A DNA stretch of 64,000 nt, taken from the NCBI GenBank assembly GCA_950106755.1, contig OX467083.1:24361029-24425028 (forward strand), read 5' to 3'. Within the stretch, counting starts at the first letter, position 1, and each line of letters opens with the position of its first letter. Under the pieces are notes generated by a model. The model was not told the DNA's origin. It saw nothing but the letters and a program-made list of their open reading frames with translations, and did not search any database. The translations under genes were made by a program, and so were the position numbers. Origin of the DNA: Climacium dendroides (lineage: Eukaryota; Streptophyta; Bryopsida; Hypnales; Climaciaceae). This document shows, piece by piece, positions 11,836 to 22,937 of the stretch.

Positions 11836-12262
11836 GGCTACTGCTGTAGTGGACGAGTGTGAAGCGTTGAATGATCGAGTAGTACTGTCACAACGTAACA
11901 GAGGCAACAAAGAGTTGCAATTAGAACAACTACACTTCGGAATTGGAAAATCAAAGCAACTTAAGTTATATGAGAATTCTAGATAACCAAGGACTATGTT
12001 AGCCGCAGACTTCGAAATCCTCACAGCTACTAGAAAGAAACTACAAAACTCAGCAATTAGATAAGGATTGTGCTCTCTGCAAGTCACATCAGAGTAATTG
12101 CTGCAAACAAACCAAGAGCTATGGCTTCCCAACAGGAAATCAAGACGAGTAAATCGAAATGCACAAGCTTGCACGAGCCTCAAGGCCTGGCTCACCACGT
12201 AGATATAATGCAAAGGAGGAAGACGAACGATGCAGAAACTCTACCAGCACCGAGCTTATATA
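11836..12262 (-). promoter_or_regulatory. Metallothionein A core promoter, 5' UTR and UTR intron
   Basis: A TATA box, TATATAAG, lies at 12262-12255. About 25 bases on is TTTCTGCATC (12238-12229), which also follows the TATA box of gene B and probably marks the start of transcription (inferred). A 5' UTR intron is predicted from GTGAGCC at 12195 to ..TGTGACAG ending at 11885. The second UTR exon (11884-11836) matches that of gene B over CTCGATCATTCAACGCTTCA. Confidence 0.65.
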
Positions 12263-14445
12263 CACGTTCAGAAGCGACCTCACCAACTGGGCTCCTGCTG
12301 CCAGGAATCCTCAGAGCCCCCGCAAATTACGCATTTGGAGTGTGGTTTAGGTTTTTAGCTTTGGAATCTTTTTCCTGCGACCGTAGATGCGACTTTTTCA
12401 CACAATTACTGAATTTTCCTCACACGTTACCACCACCGGCCAGCAGTTGAATGTCCACATTCAGTTTGGCTACAAGTACCACAAGTCCCCAATCCAGATT
12501 CCTTTCATGCATTGAATTAATTGCCAGACTGAACCGCAATTGGGGGGGGGGGTTTGGTCTGGCATTGGGACCTGCGTTGGGATCTATCAGACAACCAACG
12601 ATCTCGATCTCACTACTGGTTGGATCGGACAGTGCTGATTCAGTCATTTCTAGCGGAATTTGACGAAGCCACTTTTCAGTTACGGGCAGTAATTAGTAAG
12701 ACCAAGTCCTGCAATTTGCACATGATGTAACTTACTGTATTTTGGGCAGTGAGTGCATTTCCTGGGGGTTTGGAGAAGAAGCTGGAGCCGGACAGTATAT
12801 TACCTGCACCAGTACAGCAGGAGACAGTTACAGAAGTAACCGATCCAGGTTGCAACCGCATTGTTGTTGTGCGGTCCATTTTTAGCTGGTAACATTACTT
12901 GTACTTGTCTGAATGAACCATTTTACTGGAATTCATACATGAGGAGGATAAAACATTCTGGTAATGAAAAAGAGTTTTTTTACAGATCTAGGGAACTCAG
13001 CCTTCTTCGATTACATAACCCCATATTGCTCTAACTATATAAACAGTTTTAATAATACTTTAAAATCATTTATAATAGGGAGTCGTCAACTAATCACTTG
13101 ATCTTCCTTGAAACTTCCCGCTCAACGAACATAAATGGGATGAACTGAAGTGGAGTTTTTAAAGCATACTTATATATGTTATTCACCTGATGAACGGAAG
13201 TGGAGTTTTTAAAACATACTTATATATGTTATTCATCTGATGAACTACGGTTGAGAATTTAAGGGGAGATAACAATACCTTAGGTTTACGAAAAAAAATA
13301 GGCTTCCAAATTCAAGCATTTGGAACTTTGACAATTTGACATGTGGAAGTTGTCCAATCAGAAAAGAAGAAATACGGCAGATGTTGCGGACGGACATTAA
13401 GTGCAATTAATTACCGTGTTTGTCGTTCCAGAGGGTTGAGTGTAATGGACGATTTAAGCTACAGTAATGATCAGAACCTGCCTGTGACCCAGAGAAAACT
13501 GCTGAGCAGGCTCTTTGTTTCTTTGTCTAGCCTATGGCTTGGCTGTTTTGTATCTGACGTTCTGCAATGGATCTCCTTTGTTTTCAAAAAAACAAAAACA
13601 AAAACAAAAACAACTGTTGAGCAAATATCAGGACTGTAGTACTAGACTTTTTCTCGAATTAGTGCCGATTTGTTTGGTCCTGGGGTCCCTCCATGGCCTC
13701 TGCCCTCTGTCGACTTCGAAAGGCACCTACCTTACCTCATGTCGTGCAGCGGTTATGATCCCCGAAGATCGACTGTCTGGGCCCATCCATTTGACTAGCT
13801 AATGAGGGACGTGCATGTCACCTGTTGTACTATACGTCGTTGTGGAGTGGTTGAAGCCAGGCCAGCCCAGGGCGCGGCTGGCTGGGTACAATTTGCACTG
13901 TGGAGGGCTTAGGATCAATTGGCACTGTGAGTGGAGGATCGATTTGCGATGGGGATCGATGCGATATCAATTTTGCTGACTTAAATTACGTGAAGGACAG
14001 TTGCTTCCGGGGCTGCTTCAGTGGAGGTAATGTTCACTAACTGTTGCTGTTCACAAGAAAACGACTGAAGAGGCACTCAAGAGAGTAGTTGCAATCCCTG
14101 AGCAACATGAATTAGGCTTTGTTAGTAGATCTGCTCACGCGGCAGAAACTTCGCCATGTGTATAAATGTAAAGCCTTGATCAAAGGAGATTCGTCTTGAT
14201 CCACAAGTAGGAACCATATCCGGAACCACACGTTGTCTGAGATTCAACTTGCCTGAGAGTCGCAAACAAATCACGGAGAAGCTTGAAGGTTTGAAGTATT
14301 TCTAAATTAAAAACATCTTGCATAATATATTTACAAAGCTTATCCAGAATTGCAGTCATGCACCTCAGTAGTAAGGAACAAGAAATACGACTTTGCTGCT
14401 GACTCCAAGTTCAAATTATATGATGTTGCAGGCAGTTAGGCAACT
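12263..14445. other. Upstream region of metallothionein A and intergenic DNA
   Basis: Moderate GC content. It holds a run of ten G at about 12541-12550 and the short tandem repeat listed separately. The open frames at 13343-13639 and 13515-13802 resemble nothing I know and overlap each other in different frames, so neither is called. Confidence 0.4.
13139..13245. repeat. Tandem repeat, 50-bp unit, two copies plus a partial third
   Basis: The unit starts GATGAAC and contains GAAGTGGAGTTTTTAAA and CATACTTATATATGTTATTC. Copies start at 13139 and 13189, and a third GATGAAC starts at 13239. The two full copies differ at about four bases. Confidence 0.85.
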
Positions 14446-14510
14446 GTGGCTTGGCTGAGTGGCTTTGACATTGGCACAACACTGAGGTGGTCATGAGTTC
14501 AAACGTGGGC
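14446..14510 (+). repeat. tRNA-like segment, possible SINE head
   Basis: TTGGCTGAGTGGC (14451-14463) resembles a Pol III A box, and GAGTTCAAACG (14495-14505) resembles a B box, at about tRNA spacing. The sequence does not fold as a clean tRNA, so this is more likely a SINE or tRNA relic than a working tRNA gene. Its 3' end was not found. Confidence 0.35.
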
Positions 14511-14850
14511 ATTGGCAGATTGCTTACCAATAAAGTCCAACCAACAATGTTTGGGGTCCAATAACTACCTTGTCGTCAAATGGGGATCTGAAAATTTATC
14601 AGGGATGAAAGATCCGAGAATTTATCAGGGATGAAATTTCCGAGAATTTATTAGGGATGGAATTTGCCATCTAAGTCCGTGAGCCTTACTAAATAGTTGA
14701 GCCATTCCCAACGCTGGAAGATTGGCAAGGCGTTCCCAAGTGGTATTATATTCCAACATGCAACTTTACCCCCAAACTTTACCCAGAGTTACCCTTCTTC
14801 TTTTCCTCCTCTTCTTTAATTTTAGGCAGTTCATTTTCAATTTATTTTAA

Positions 14851-15834
14851 CCCTAGAAGGCCCAAGGCCATTTTGGGTATGAAAACATATGAAAACATCC
14901 TTGCTTTTCAAGCCTTATAAGTCTATATCTTGCTAAGGTATGAAAATCTCAACCGTACAATCTTATAGTGTACATATTGTAAATGATGTGGATCAAATTT
15001 GAAGTCATTTGACTGCACGGATTGAAAGATTATAATGTTTTAGTGTTGAAAAAAGATGCTGAAATTTTCCTAAAAACACATTTGGAGGTGAAATTTGATT
15101 TCTAAACCTACTCACATGAAAAAATTTTGAACTAAAATGTGCTTTGAAATCAATATACAAACTCATTGGTGGAAAAAAAAATTCATGAAAGTGACTCATT
15201 GTGTTTCCAAATTGACTTTGAAATGTCAAAAAAATAGCCAAAAAGGGTGAAAAAAACACATCTAAGGTTGAACCTATTTCTACTAAAATGCTTCTTAGTC
15301 ACTCGTTACTTCTTTGATTAACACAAAATTTTAGCCACACAAACTACGCAAGTATGCACAACTTTCCCAAAAAAGTTTTGAAAATGGACAGAGTATGAAG
15401 AAGTAACAAGCTGCCGAAGTGCATACTAACCAAAAAATGTTAGGATTTTGAACTTTGAATTGCTTCCAAGCATTCAAAAAAACTTGGAGTGCTATGAAAA
15501 TTTTACCACAATAACTAGAATTCTAGAGGAACAAAATCCAACAAATTTTATTGAAAACAAACATTAGATAAAGGAGATACAAGCCTTCAAAGTTGCAGCC
15601 ATGACAATGCAGTGTGTTGAACTCAAACTGAACTTGTGAACTTTGAATGGCTTTCACAAACTCAATTTGTCTTGGATTGATCTGAAAATTCTACTAACAC
15701 AAACTAGACTAGTATGCGCAACTTTTCCAACAAAGTTTTACTAAATTTGGTCATTGGATGAAATAATTACAGCACTTTAAATTGTACTTCCAAACTATGA
15801 ACGGCCAGAATCTGTCCCCTTTGGCGGTCTAGGG
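14851..15834. mobile_element. TTAA-flanked, CCCTAG-ended DNA element, 984 bp (piggyBac-like, non-autonomous)
   Basis: The left end is TTAA (14847-14850) followed by CCCTAGAAGGCCCAAGGCC. The right end is GGCGGTCTAGGG followed by TTAA (15835-15838), so the termini are inverted as CCCTAGA. Insertion at TTAA with CCCTAG ends is the hallmark of piggyBac elements; Kolobok elements also use TTAA. The interior is AT-rich with no transposase. A segment like CTCAACCGTACAATCTTATA (14950) recurs in altered form in the elements at 22022-22933 and 45780-46214. Confidence 0.6.
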
Positions 15835-15838
15835 TTAA

Positions 15839-17185
15839 TAGCTACACTCATTCATGAAGACCTGCCTCAACACCCAGGTAAGAAAGAAATCATGGATTCT
15901 TTTTGTACACGATCTTGAATTCGTTTTAGGTACCAAAAGCTAAGTTACAAGCATTGTCCAAAGCAGTACTCAATATAATGAATGCTAGACTTTCGAGTCT
16001 TCTTTTTTAATTGACTTCTACACTCAACCCATTCTGATTGCACACCCCTCCAGGGGTCTAGGAGACAAATAAGCTTCTAGATGCATTGTAACATGTGAAA
16101 GTTGTCCAATCATACTTCTGCACAACATAAGAAATTCAGGGGATACGTAGAGACTGTGCAATTACAGAGTATAGAACTTACTGAGCAATTCTAAAGGTTG
16201 AGTTTGCAGTGGCGAATAGACAACTGGTAACCACACTCAGGTCTGCAGAGAACTGATCGATAATGAGAATCTAATACTAATAATAATACATTAAACAAAG
16301 ATTGAAGATTAAATTCATAACCAGGTGGCCAGGGGATATCTAATTAAAAACACTTCAGATCATGAAACGTGGATGAATCGACGAGCCAGCACGACGCTGG
16401 TTGTGTGTGGAGCACACGCCACAATGCAATAATCCCATTGAATTCAAAGATTCCAAAGTTGAATGCAACTGGGCAATGACCGCAGGGACCACAGGATGAC
16501 AGGAGTCTGTCGTCTCCACGGTCTGATCTTCCGAACGCAGTCACTGTGGAGGGAAGTGCGGGGCTGTACAAACGGTGGAGCAAGCGGTGATGTACGTACG
16601 TAAGAGGTGGGCGTGTGCCATGATCACTTATCTTTTCCACTTACAGTAGTTTCTTAACGATCGCAATGACCAGCGATTCAACTTCCTTGATGCGAATCAT
16701 TTATTTGAGAGTTACCACCAACTGATGAAGGCCACAAGCTTTGGAAAATGGGAATATACCGTATTCAGGAATCAGGGGATTACGGTGTGGCTCTTCGTTG
16801 ATGCTCCGGGTGCGTTACAATTTACCTTGATAGGCGACATGTTGGGGATCGCCTCAAGAATCGAAGCTTTTTAACTTTTTTGGAAAATCAAATGGAATTT
16901 CATGGCAGATCAAAAAGGGACTCAACAGCTAGCCAAGCACTACGTTCCATACGTATGTTTGCCGATATGTTTTGTTGATATACTGTACTGCACAGTCGGT
17001 TCCAATAATCTTAAGAATCTTAAGAATTTTTTTCCCCAAGCAGATTCTGGTAACAAAAAGTCCATGAACTTCAAGATACTCTTAGATGCTTGAAAATGCA
17101 TAGATTTTCTAACCGCAAATAGCATTGGAATTGTAGTAAAGTGTACTTGAATATCATATTGCAACAACTTCAAAAAAGTAGAGGT
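15839..17185. other. Intergenic, nothing recognised
   Basis: The part 16080-16900 has near-average GC and short overlapping open frames on both strands. None looks like a known protein. Confidence 0.4.
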
Positions 17186-17507
17186 ATGGGCAATTTCGTT
17201 AAAATGGCGAAATTCCTTTACCTTGGCAGTCTTTACAGTTCAAAGTGAGCCTTTCGAAGTGTACAAATGTCATAGATATCTTAAATCTATACCATTCTTA
17301 GATGTTTGAAATCTACATTTGTGATAGATGTCACTTTTACAATTCAGATCTTGCAATTTCAAATCTATAGTAGTCATAGATTTCTTAAATCTATAAAAGT
17401 CCAAGATTCTTGAAAACTATACTTGTCCTAGATGTCTCTTTTACAATTCAGAGCGGGTTGTCTAAAAATGGCACATGGAATGCCGCCATTTTAATGAAAT
17501 TCCCCAT
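17186..17507. mobile_element. MITE, 322 bp, 4-bp target duplication (relative of 2056-2230)
   Basis: The left end ATGGGCAATTTCGTTAAAAT and the right end GCCATTTTAATGAAATTCCC are inverted repeats. The target duplication is AGGT (17182-17185 and 17508-17511). The interior holds repeated short blocks such as TAGATTTC and AAATCTATA. It shares termini and the block GGCACATGGAAT..CGCCATTTTAATG with the 175-bp element at 2056. Confidence 0.8.
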
Positions 17508-17951
17508 AGGTAAGCTCATGGTATGAAGAAGTTGGTTTGGCCTCTTAAGACAAAATAGAGAATGGTTGACCTTTGGAAGATAGTCAAAGATTTGTTGCAG
17601 CACCAAATAATAAGCAAGAAATGATACAAACAATTCAAGTGGTATGGAATTAAGTGTCTCTACAACAATTGTAAATGCTCATTTCTAATATGTCCAATAG
17701 AATGCAAGCTACAAAAAATGGTAACACTAGATGATAAATAGCATATAGAAAATATTCAAACTGTTGTATGATTTTGAATTTCACATGTATATATTTTTTA
17801 TGAAGATGAAGTATTCTTCACTACAATTTCAACTCAATTTCTAATTTGGAAATTTGTCCATTTTTTAGTATGCTAGAGCTTTTTAAATTTAATAAATTTT
17901 TTGTTGAATTTACATGGGAACAAAATTTACAATAGCTAATTTTCAAATAGA

Positions 17952-18226
17952 TAGAGAATTTTGTTAAAATGGTGGTATTCCATGTGCCATTTTTAGACTG
18001 CCTAGTTTGAATTGTAAAAGTGAAATTCTAGGACAAATCTAGAATTGGTATAGATTTTAGACCACATGGTTTGAATTGTAATAGTTCCATCTGGGACAAA
18101 TATAGATTTCAAGCATCTATAAAAGGTATAGATTTCAAAAATCTAAAACAAATATATATTTTAGACCGCTTGGTCAAAATTTTAAAAATTGCCATAGTTG
18201 TGGAATGGTGTCATTTTGATGAAATT
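17952..18226. mobile_element. Diverged MITE of the same 4-bp-duplication family
   Basis: The left end GAGAATTTTGTTAAAATGG and the right end TCATTTTGATGAAATTTC are degraded versions of the termini at 2056 and 17186. The interior again carries TAGATTTC blocks and ATGTGCCATTTTTAGACTGCC. Target duplications are no longer clear, so the borders are approximate. Confidence 0.6.
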
Positions 18227-18519
18227 TCGACTTCGATCTCTTATTGAGATTGGAGTAAACCAAAAGTGACTTAGTAATAGGGTTCAAGATCCACACCATC
18301 AATTGCAAAAACATATCTATACATAACATTATTTTTCAATAATGAATTGGGGTGTCTTTGGAAGTTGACTTGGCCCTATGCTAAGGTAGTCAACAAGAAA
18401 TTATCAATGAATAATCTTTTTTTCTACACTTTTCATAAAATTCATTAATCCAGCTCTTTTAGTTTTCAGAGGTCATATTATGTTGAGGCTTGAAATGAAT
18501 TTTGAATTTTTATTGGTAT

Positions 18520-19544
18520 ACTAGCGGTTGGTGCTTGCTATGCCACACATTCACCACTAGAATTTCGTAAGAATTTTTATGTATTAGATAGAATGCAGAG
18601 CAAGAATTTCAAAAAACCTTCAGATAAAAATTACTAAAATCTTCATATAATTTTTTTAATAAATAAGCATATACTGAAATAAACAATAGAAATTTAATAA
18701 ATGATGAATGATATACATGCAATGATGAATACGGTAAAAGATACACAAACATTAGAATGCATTAGAAATTTGACTCAATTGTTACAAACAATGGCAACCC
18801 AAATAGAAAAATTTAAAGGAAAAATTTGTGAATCTCAAAAGCTTCGTAAACAATTTAATTGTTGTGAAATTCAAAATTGGTTCAATCTAATAAATTTCTC
18901 AAATCATTTGGTAGTAGCAATAGAAAATTGAAATTAGAAGCTCAAAGCTCACAAAAGTACTAAATCATAGAAATGCAAAAGAAGTATAAAGCCAAGAAAA
19001 GCAATGGAATTGCTGCCTTTATAATATCACCATACTGATCCTCTTTAATATCACCTCAATTACAATGACTATATTATTTCTATAATATCACCCTTTGTAA
19101 AATGTGATATTATAGAGGTGATTATAAATTGCTACTCTATTTCAATAATATCACAGTGTCAAAATATGATTTCTATGTATGCATGATTGGAAATATTTTT
19201 ATAAAATAATTAAATTAATTATTTCAAAGACTTATCAAAATATTATCATGCATTCTATTCAAATATATCAAATTTTTACCATGGTTGTCATACTGGACAA
19301 GTTACTATTCATTTTTCGTCCTGGAGGACGAGTTACTATTCATCAAATGTACTTGAGAGGTACATTTGATGAATAGTAACTCGTCCTACAGGACAAGAAA
19401 TGAATAGTAACTTGTCCAGTATGACAACCATGATTTTTACTAATATGTGATACAATGAATGCATAGCATAGCAAGCACGAGCCCCTAGTATTAATGGTAG
19501 CATTTGTGATATTATAGAGGGACTTATGATTTTAGTAGTATGAT
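18520..19544. repeat. Dispersed 0.87-kb repeat, copy 1, interrupted by a MITE
   Basis: Starts ACTAGCGGTTGGTGCTTGC and ends TTTTAGTAGTATGAT. It matches 53128-54009 and 63333-64000 (cut by the window edge) over its length. An inverted repeat lies inside: TGCTTGCTATGC near the left and GCATAGCAAGCACGAGCCCC at 19463. The part 19020-19150 can fold through repeated AATATCAC/GTGATATT blocks. A 76-codon frame (18701-18931) is open here but broken in the other copies. Without the inserted MITE the copy is about 864 bp. Confidence 0.8.
19280..19432. mobile_element. Near-perfect palindromic MITE, 153 bp, 8-bp target duplication, copy 2
   Basis: Same termini and length as 5819-5971, differing at only a few bases. 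Flanked by the exact duplication ATTTTTAC (19272-19279 and 19433-19440). It sits inside copy 1 of the 0.87-kb repeat. Copy 2 of that repeat (near 53895) shows the uninterrupted target. Confidence 0.92.
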
Positions 19545-20079
19545 AAATAATATGTACCAAATCATCAATAAGCTTTTCATTCCCAATTTTCATATGACAT
19601 AGTTTAAAGTTTTGGAACTTACAAAGTCAATGTCTCCAACCTTGAAAACATATTTGATAGATTTTTATTGACTAATTGACATATAATATTATATTTACTT
19701 CTTTTGATTTTAGAAACAATTAATGTTTGGATTTTTAGAAATTCACTTAAATCATTAAAGGATGTGGAGCCCAAATTTGGTTTTTAAACGTAGTTTAATT
19801 TGACTCATTGTGAACAAAATTAACTCAATTATGTTTTTCATATATCCAAAATTCTTTTCAAGTCTTGCATTGCAAACACTTTGAGCTCTAGTAGAAAAAA
19901 TGTCAAAAATGACTATCTAATGACTCATTGACATTCATTGTAGACAATTGTTTATAGAATGTTTTCTACTAGTAGAGGTCTTACTATACAGTGATTGCTA
20001 GATATACTTGTTCTAATTTTTTTTTGTCTTGTTGGCCTTAGAGTCTTAGATAGGTGATTTTTAACTCATAACATTTGCA

Positions 20080-20640
20080 ACGTATGTCAGTTTTCCTTTC
20101 CATTTTGAAATGAAGGTATATGTGGTAGTTGTAAACATTGAATAATTTTTTGCATTTAAAAAAATTATTTTACTATTTTTAAATAGATCCCAATTGGATG
20201 TCTATCTTGGCCATTTTGGAAGATTTTAGTATTATTTTTTCTCCAAAAATTTGAATTTGAGGTTCAAAATTGGAAAACAAGAACTTTTACTAAAGTTACA
20301 CAAATCCAAGAAGAAATTTTCTAAAAATAGTAAATTTTCCACCTTCTACATGTGCTCAAAGTGCACTAGCTTTGCACACCACAATTTTTTTTCCCAAAGA
20401 TGAAGATGGTTGAAAATGAATATTTTTAAGTGAAGAAAAAAGGCTTATTTTATTTTATTTTAAATTTTATTTTACTATTTTATAAAAAATCAAACATCAA
20501 AGTATCCATTTTGTTGGTATTTTCCATTGTGATTTTTTTGAGCATAAACTTTTAGAGATAAATTTTTCTAGGTATGAATTTTTAGAAACATACTATTTTC
20601 AATGCTTTACAAATTATCCATATTTTTTTAGGATTTTCGC
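20080..20640 (-). repeat. Dispersed AT-rich repeat, copy 2 (inverted relative to 5570-6350)
   Basis: Its reverse complement runs parallel to 5570-6350. At the position of the MITE in copy 1, this copy continues without interruption (around 20420-20450). Confidence 0.7.
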
Positions 20641-21294
20641 AAAATTTTGACACAAGATATGAACATGTGCCCCATCAATGGAAATTTTTTCCAATTAGGT
20701 GTCCAAATCAAAAGTTATGTTGCCTTGAATTTTTTGGGTAGGTCAAGCAATTTCAAATACCATGTGTAAAACTCTTCTTCTAGTTGTGAAATTTGGTGGG
20801 TATGTAAGTTACATGATACAAGATTCAAATCCCCTCGGCAAAATGCATATGTACTTATGTAGTGTAGAAATCTCACTCTAAGTTTCATTGTTCCTCATTG
20901 CCCTAAAAAATGGTAATTTTTCACAATTTGTGCCCTAAATGCGCCTCAATCATTCTTGGTCATGTTGTGGCAACAACTTGAAACCAATAGCTCTACACAT
21001 GGATAGCCAATTGGCCAACCTTCAATGAGGGGCACCTTGATAAAAATGCCTTACTTGGATAGATAAATTCCAAATTCAAGGCCTTTTTAAGACCTCATAT
21101 TTCTTTTCATATATTAGTTTTTTGAATTTTGCATAGTATAGATTTTAAGACCTACCCTCTACCAATACTAGATAGTTTAAATTGTAAGAGTATGTTTCAC
21201 CTCAAAAACTAGCTTTTCTAATTCAAAAAATGGCCCTTGAAAAAATGCAATAAAAAATAAATAAAATGATTGGCCATAAATTTTATCATGATTG

Positions 21295-21299
<5 letters not shown>

Positions 21300-21326
<27 letters not shown>
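21300..21326. repeat. (TA)n microsatellite
   Basis: About thirteen TA units in a plain run. Confidence 0.95.
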
Positions 21327-22021
21327 AGTTTTTGAAAAGAATAAATCATACAAAAGTTACTAATAATCAAATCTAGAATCATTTTAGAATTTTATTTGAA
21401 GTATTTGTTTCAAATTTTTTTGTTAAATTATGAAAAGCATAGTAGTAGATCTAACTTCCTAGTAAGCAATTCTCATATCATATGGAGGGACATTAAATAG
21501 CTTAGAATAGCTTAGAAGGTGGATTTTGTAACTAGTATAATTTTACAAAGAAATTATTTAAAAATCATATAAAATTTATTTTGATGTTTTTAATCATGAA
21601 AAAATAAATATAGATTTTAAATATATATTATTTTATAAAGAAAATATCAAAAAAAATTTAATGTATGCTTTAAAAAAAACAACTAGTGAAGTTTGATCAA
21701 ATTAGGATATGAAATGTCTTTTAAGGGTTAAGAAGCTATATGTAAGAACTCTGACTAGTAAACAAACCTAAGGAAGAAATATTCTACCACATTCAATATT
21801 TTAGTTGTGATAAATAGATCATCTAAGTGTGCATTGTTGTGTCATTATTTGATTGAGTTTAGTAACTTTTAATGTAATCATTTAATGACTTCAATGAATG
21901 TAATGTTATATTATATTGGCAATGGTTGATGATTGCTAATATTATAATATTTGTTTATACAACAAAATGAAAATCAAATAACGAATGTCATAACTCATAA
22001 GCTTCCTCTTTTCAACCTTAA

Positions 22022-22933
22022 CCTCTAAAGGACCAAGGCCTTATTTCTGCCAAAAAAACACTCAAAACTACCATTTCTGTATCAAAGAGTAAAAAAATTT
22101 GAAAATTATTTTTTTTACATCCAACCGTAGGATCTTATACCTTACTAGTATGAAAATGTGTGGAAATTTTTTCAAAAATACCACATAGATTAAAAGATAT
22201 TTGCATTTAAAGTGAAAAAACAATTTTTTCAGCACCTTGCGAGACTGGATTATTTGACTTTGAACTTTTTTAACTTAAAGTTTTTGCACTATGGAATTTT
22301 GAGCTTTAAATCCTTATTGTGTGAAATTGAGTTGAGAGTTTAGGGGAAAAAAATTTCAAAAAACCCCTTAATTTTCATACTTAAAAAAATTGTTAAGTAG
22401 AAGTAGGTATGAGAAAGAAGGAAATCTAAATTATTAATATCTTTAATATGGAATTAAAATGCATTAATCCCAATGGTGAGATTGTTCTAGCAAGAAAATA
22501 AAATCATGGAAAAAATTTTCTTCAGAAAAATTGTAAAAATTGCATTCAGAAATGAATTCTATATGTTATTTTTTCAGAAAGATGCTTTAACTATCTGAAA
22601 AACAAGATTGTCCATAACTTTCTCATAATAAGTCCAAATGGAATGAATAAAAGCTTCCCATGTAAGCAAAAATATAATCTACAAGAGAAAAAAATTCAAA
22701 ATTTTACAAAAAAAATTTTGCTGCCCAGACTGCCCCCCCGTCCCCTATTTTGAGCTTATTTGGTCATAACTTTTGTTTCCGGGCATCAAATGTGAAAAGA
22801 ATTATATTCCTACAAAGCTCATCAGTTTTTCTATCTTCAATAAAAGTTTTAAAAAATCATGATAAAATTTCAGCCCGTAGGTATTTACCCCAAATCCAAT
22901 TTGTCCCCGGAAGAGACAATGGTCCTTTAGGGG
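22022..22933. mobile_element. TTAA-flanked DNA element, 912 bp (piggyBac-like, non-autonomous)
   Basis: The left end is TTAA (22018-22021) followed by CCTCTAAAGGACCAAGGCC. The right end is ATGGTCCTTTAGGGG followed by TTAA (22934-22937). The inverted repeats agree at about 14 of the first 15 bases. The interior is AT-rich, shows no transposase, and includes CATCCAACCGTAGGATCTTA (22122), related to the element at 14851. Confidence 0.65.
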
Positions 22934-22937
22934 TTAA

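Noticed and set aside
11599..12213. 204-codon minus-strand frame over metallothionein A
   Set aside because: It reads through the 5' UTR, exon 1 and the coding intron. The paralogue B, conserved splice sites and the repeated modules show the true protein is 58 aa.
13343..13802. Overlapping plus-strand frames
   Set aside because: Two different frames overlap, neither with recognisable features. The C-terminal parts are translations of an A/C simple repeat.
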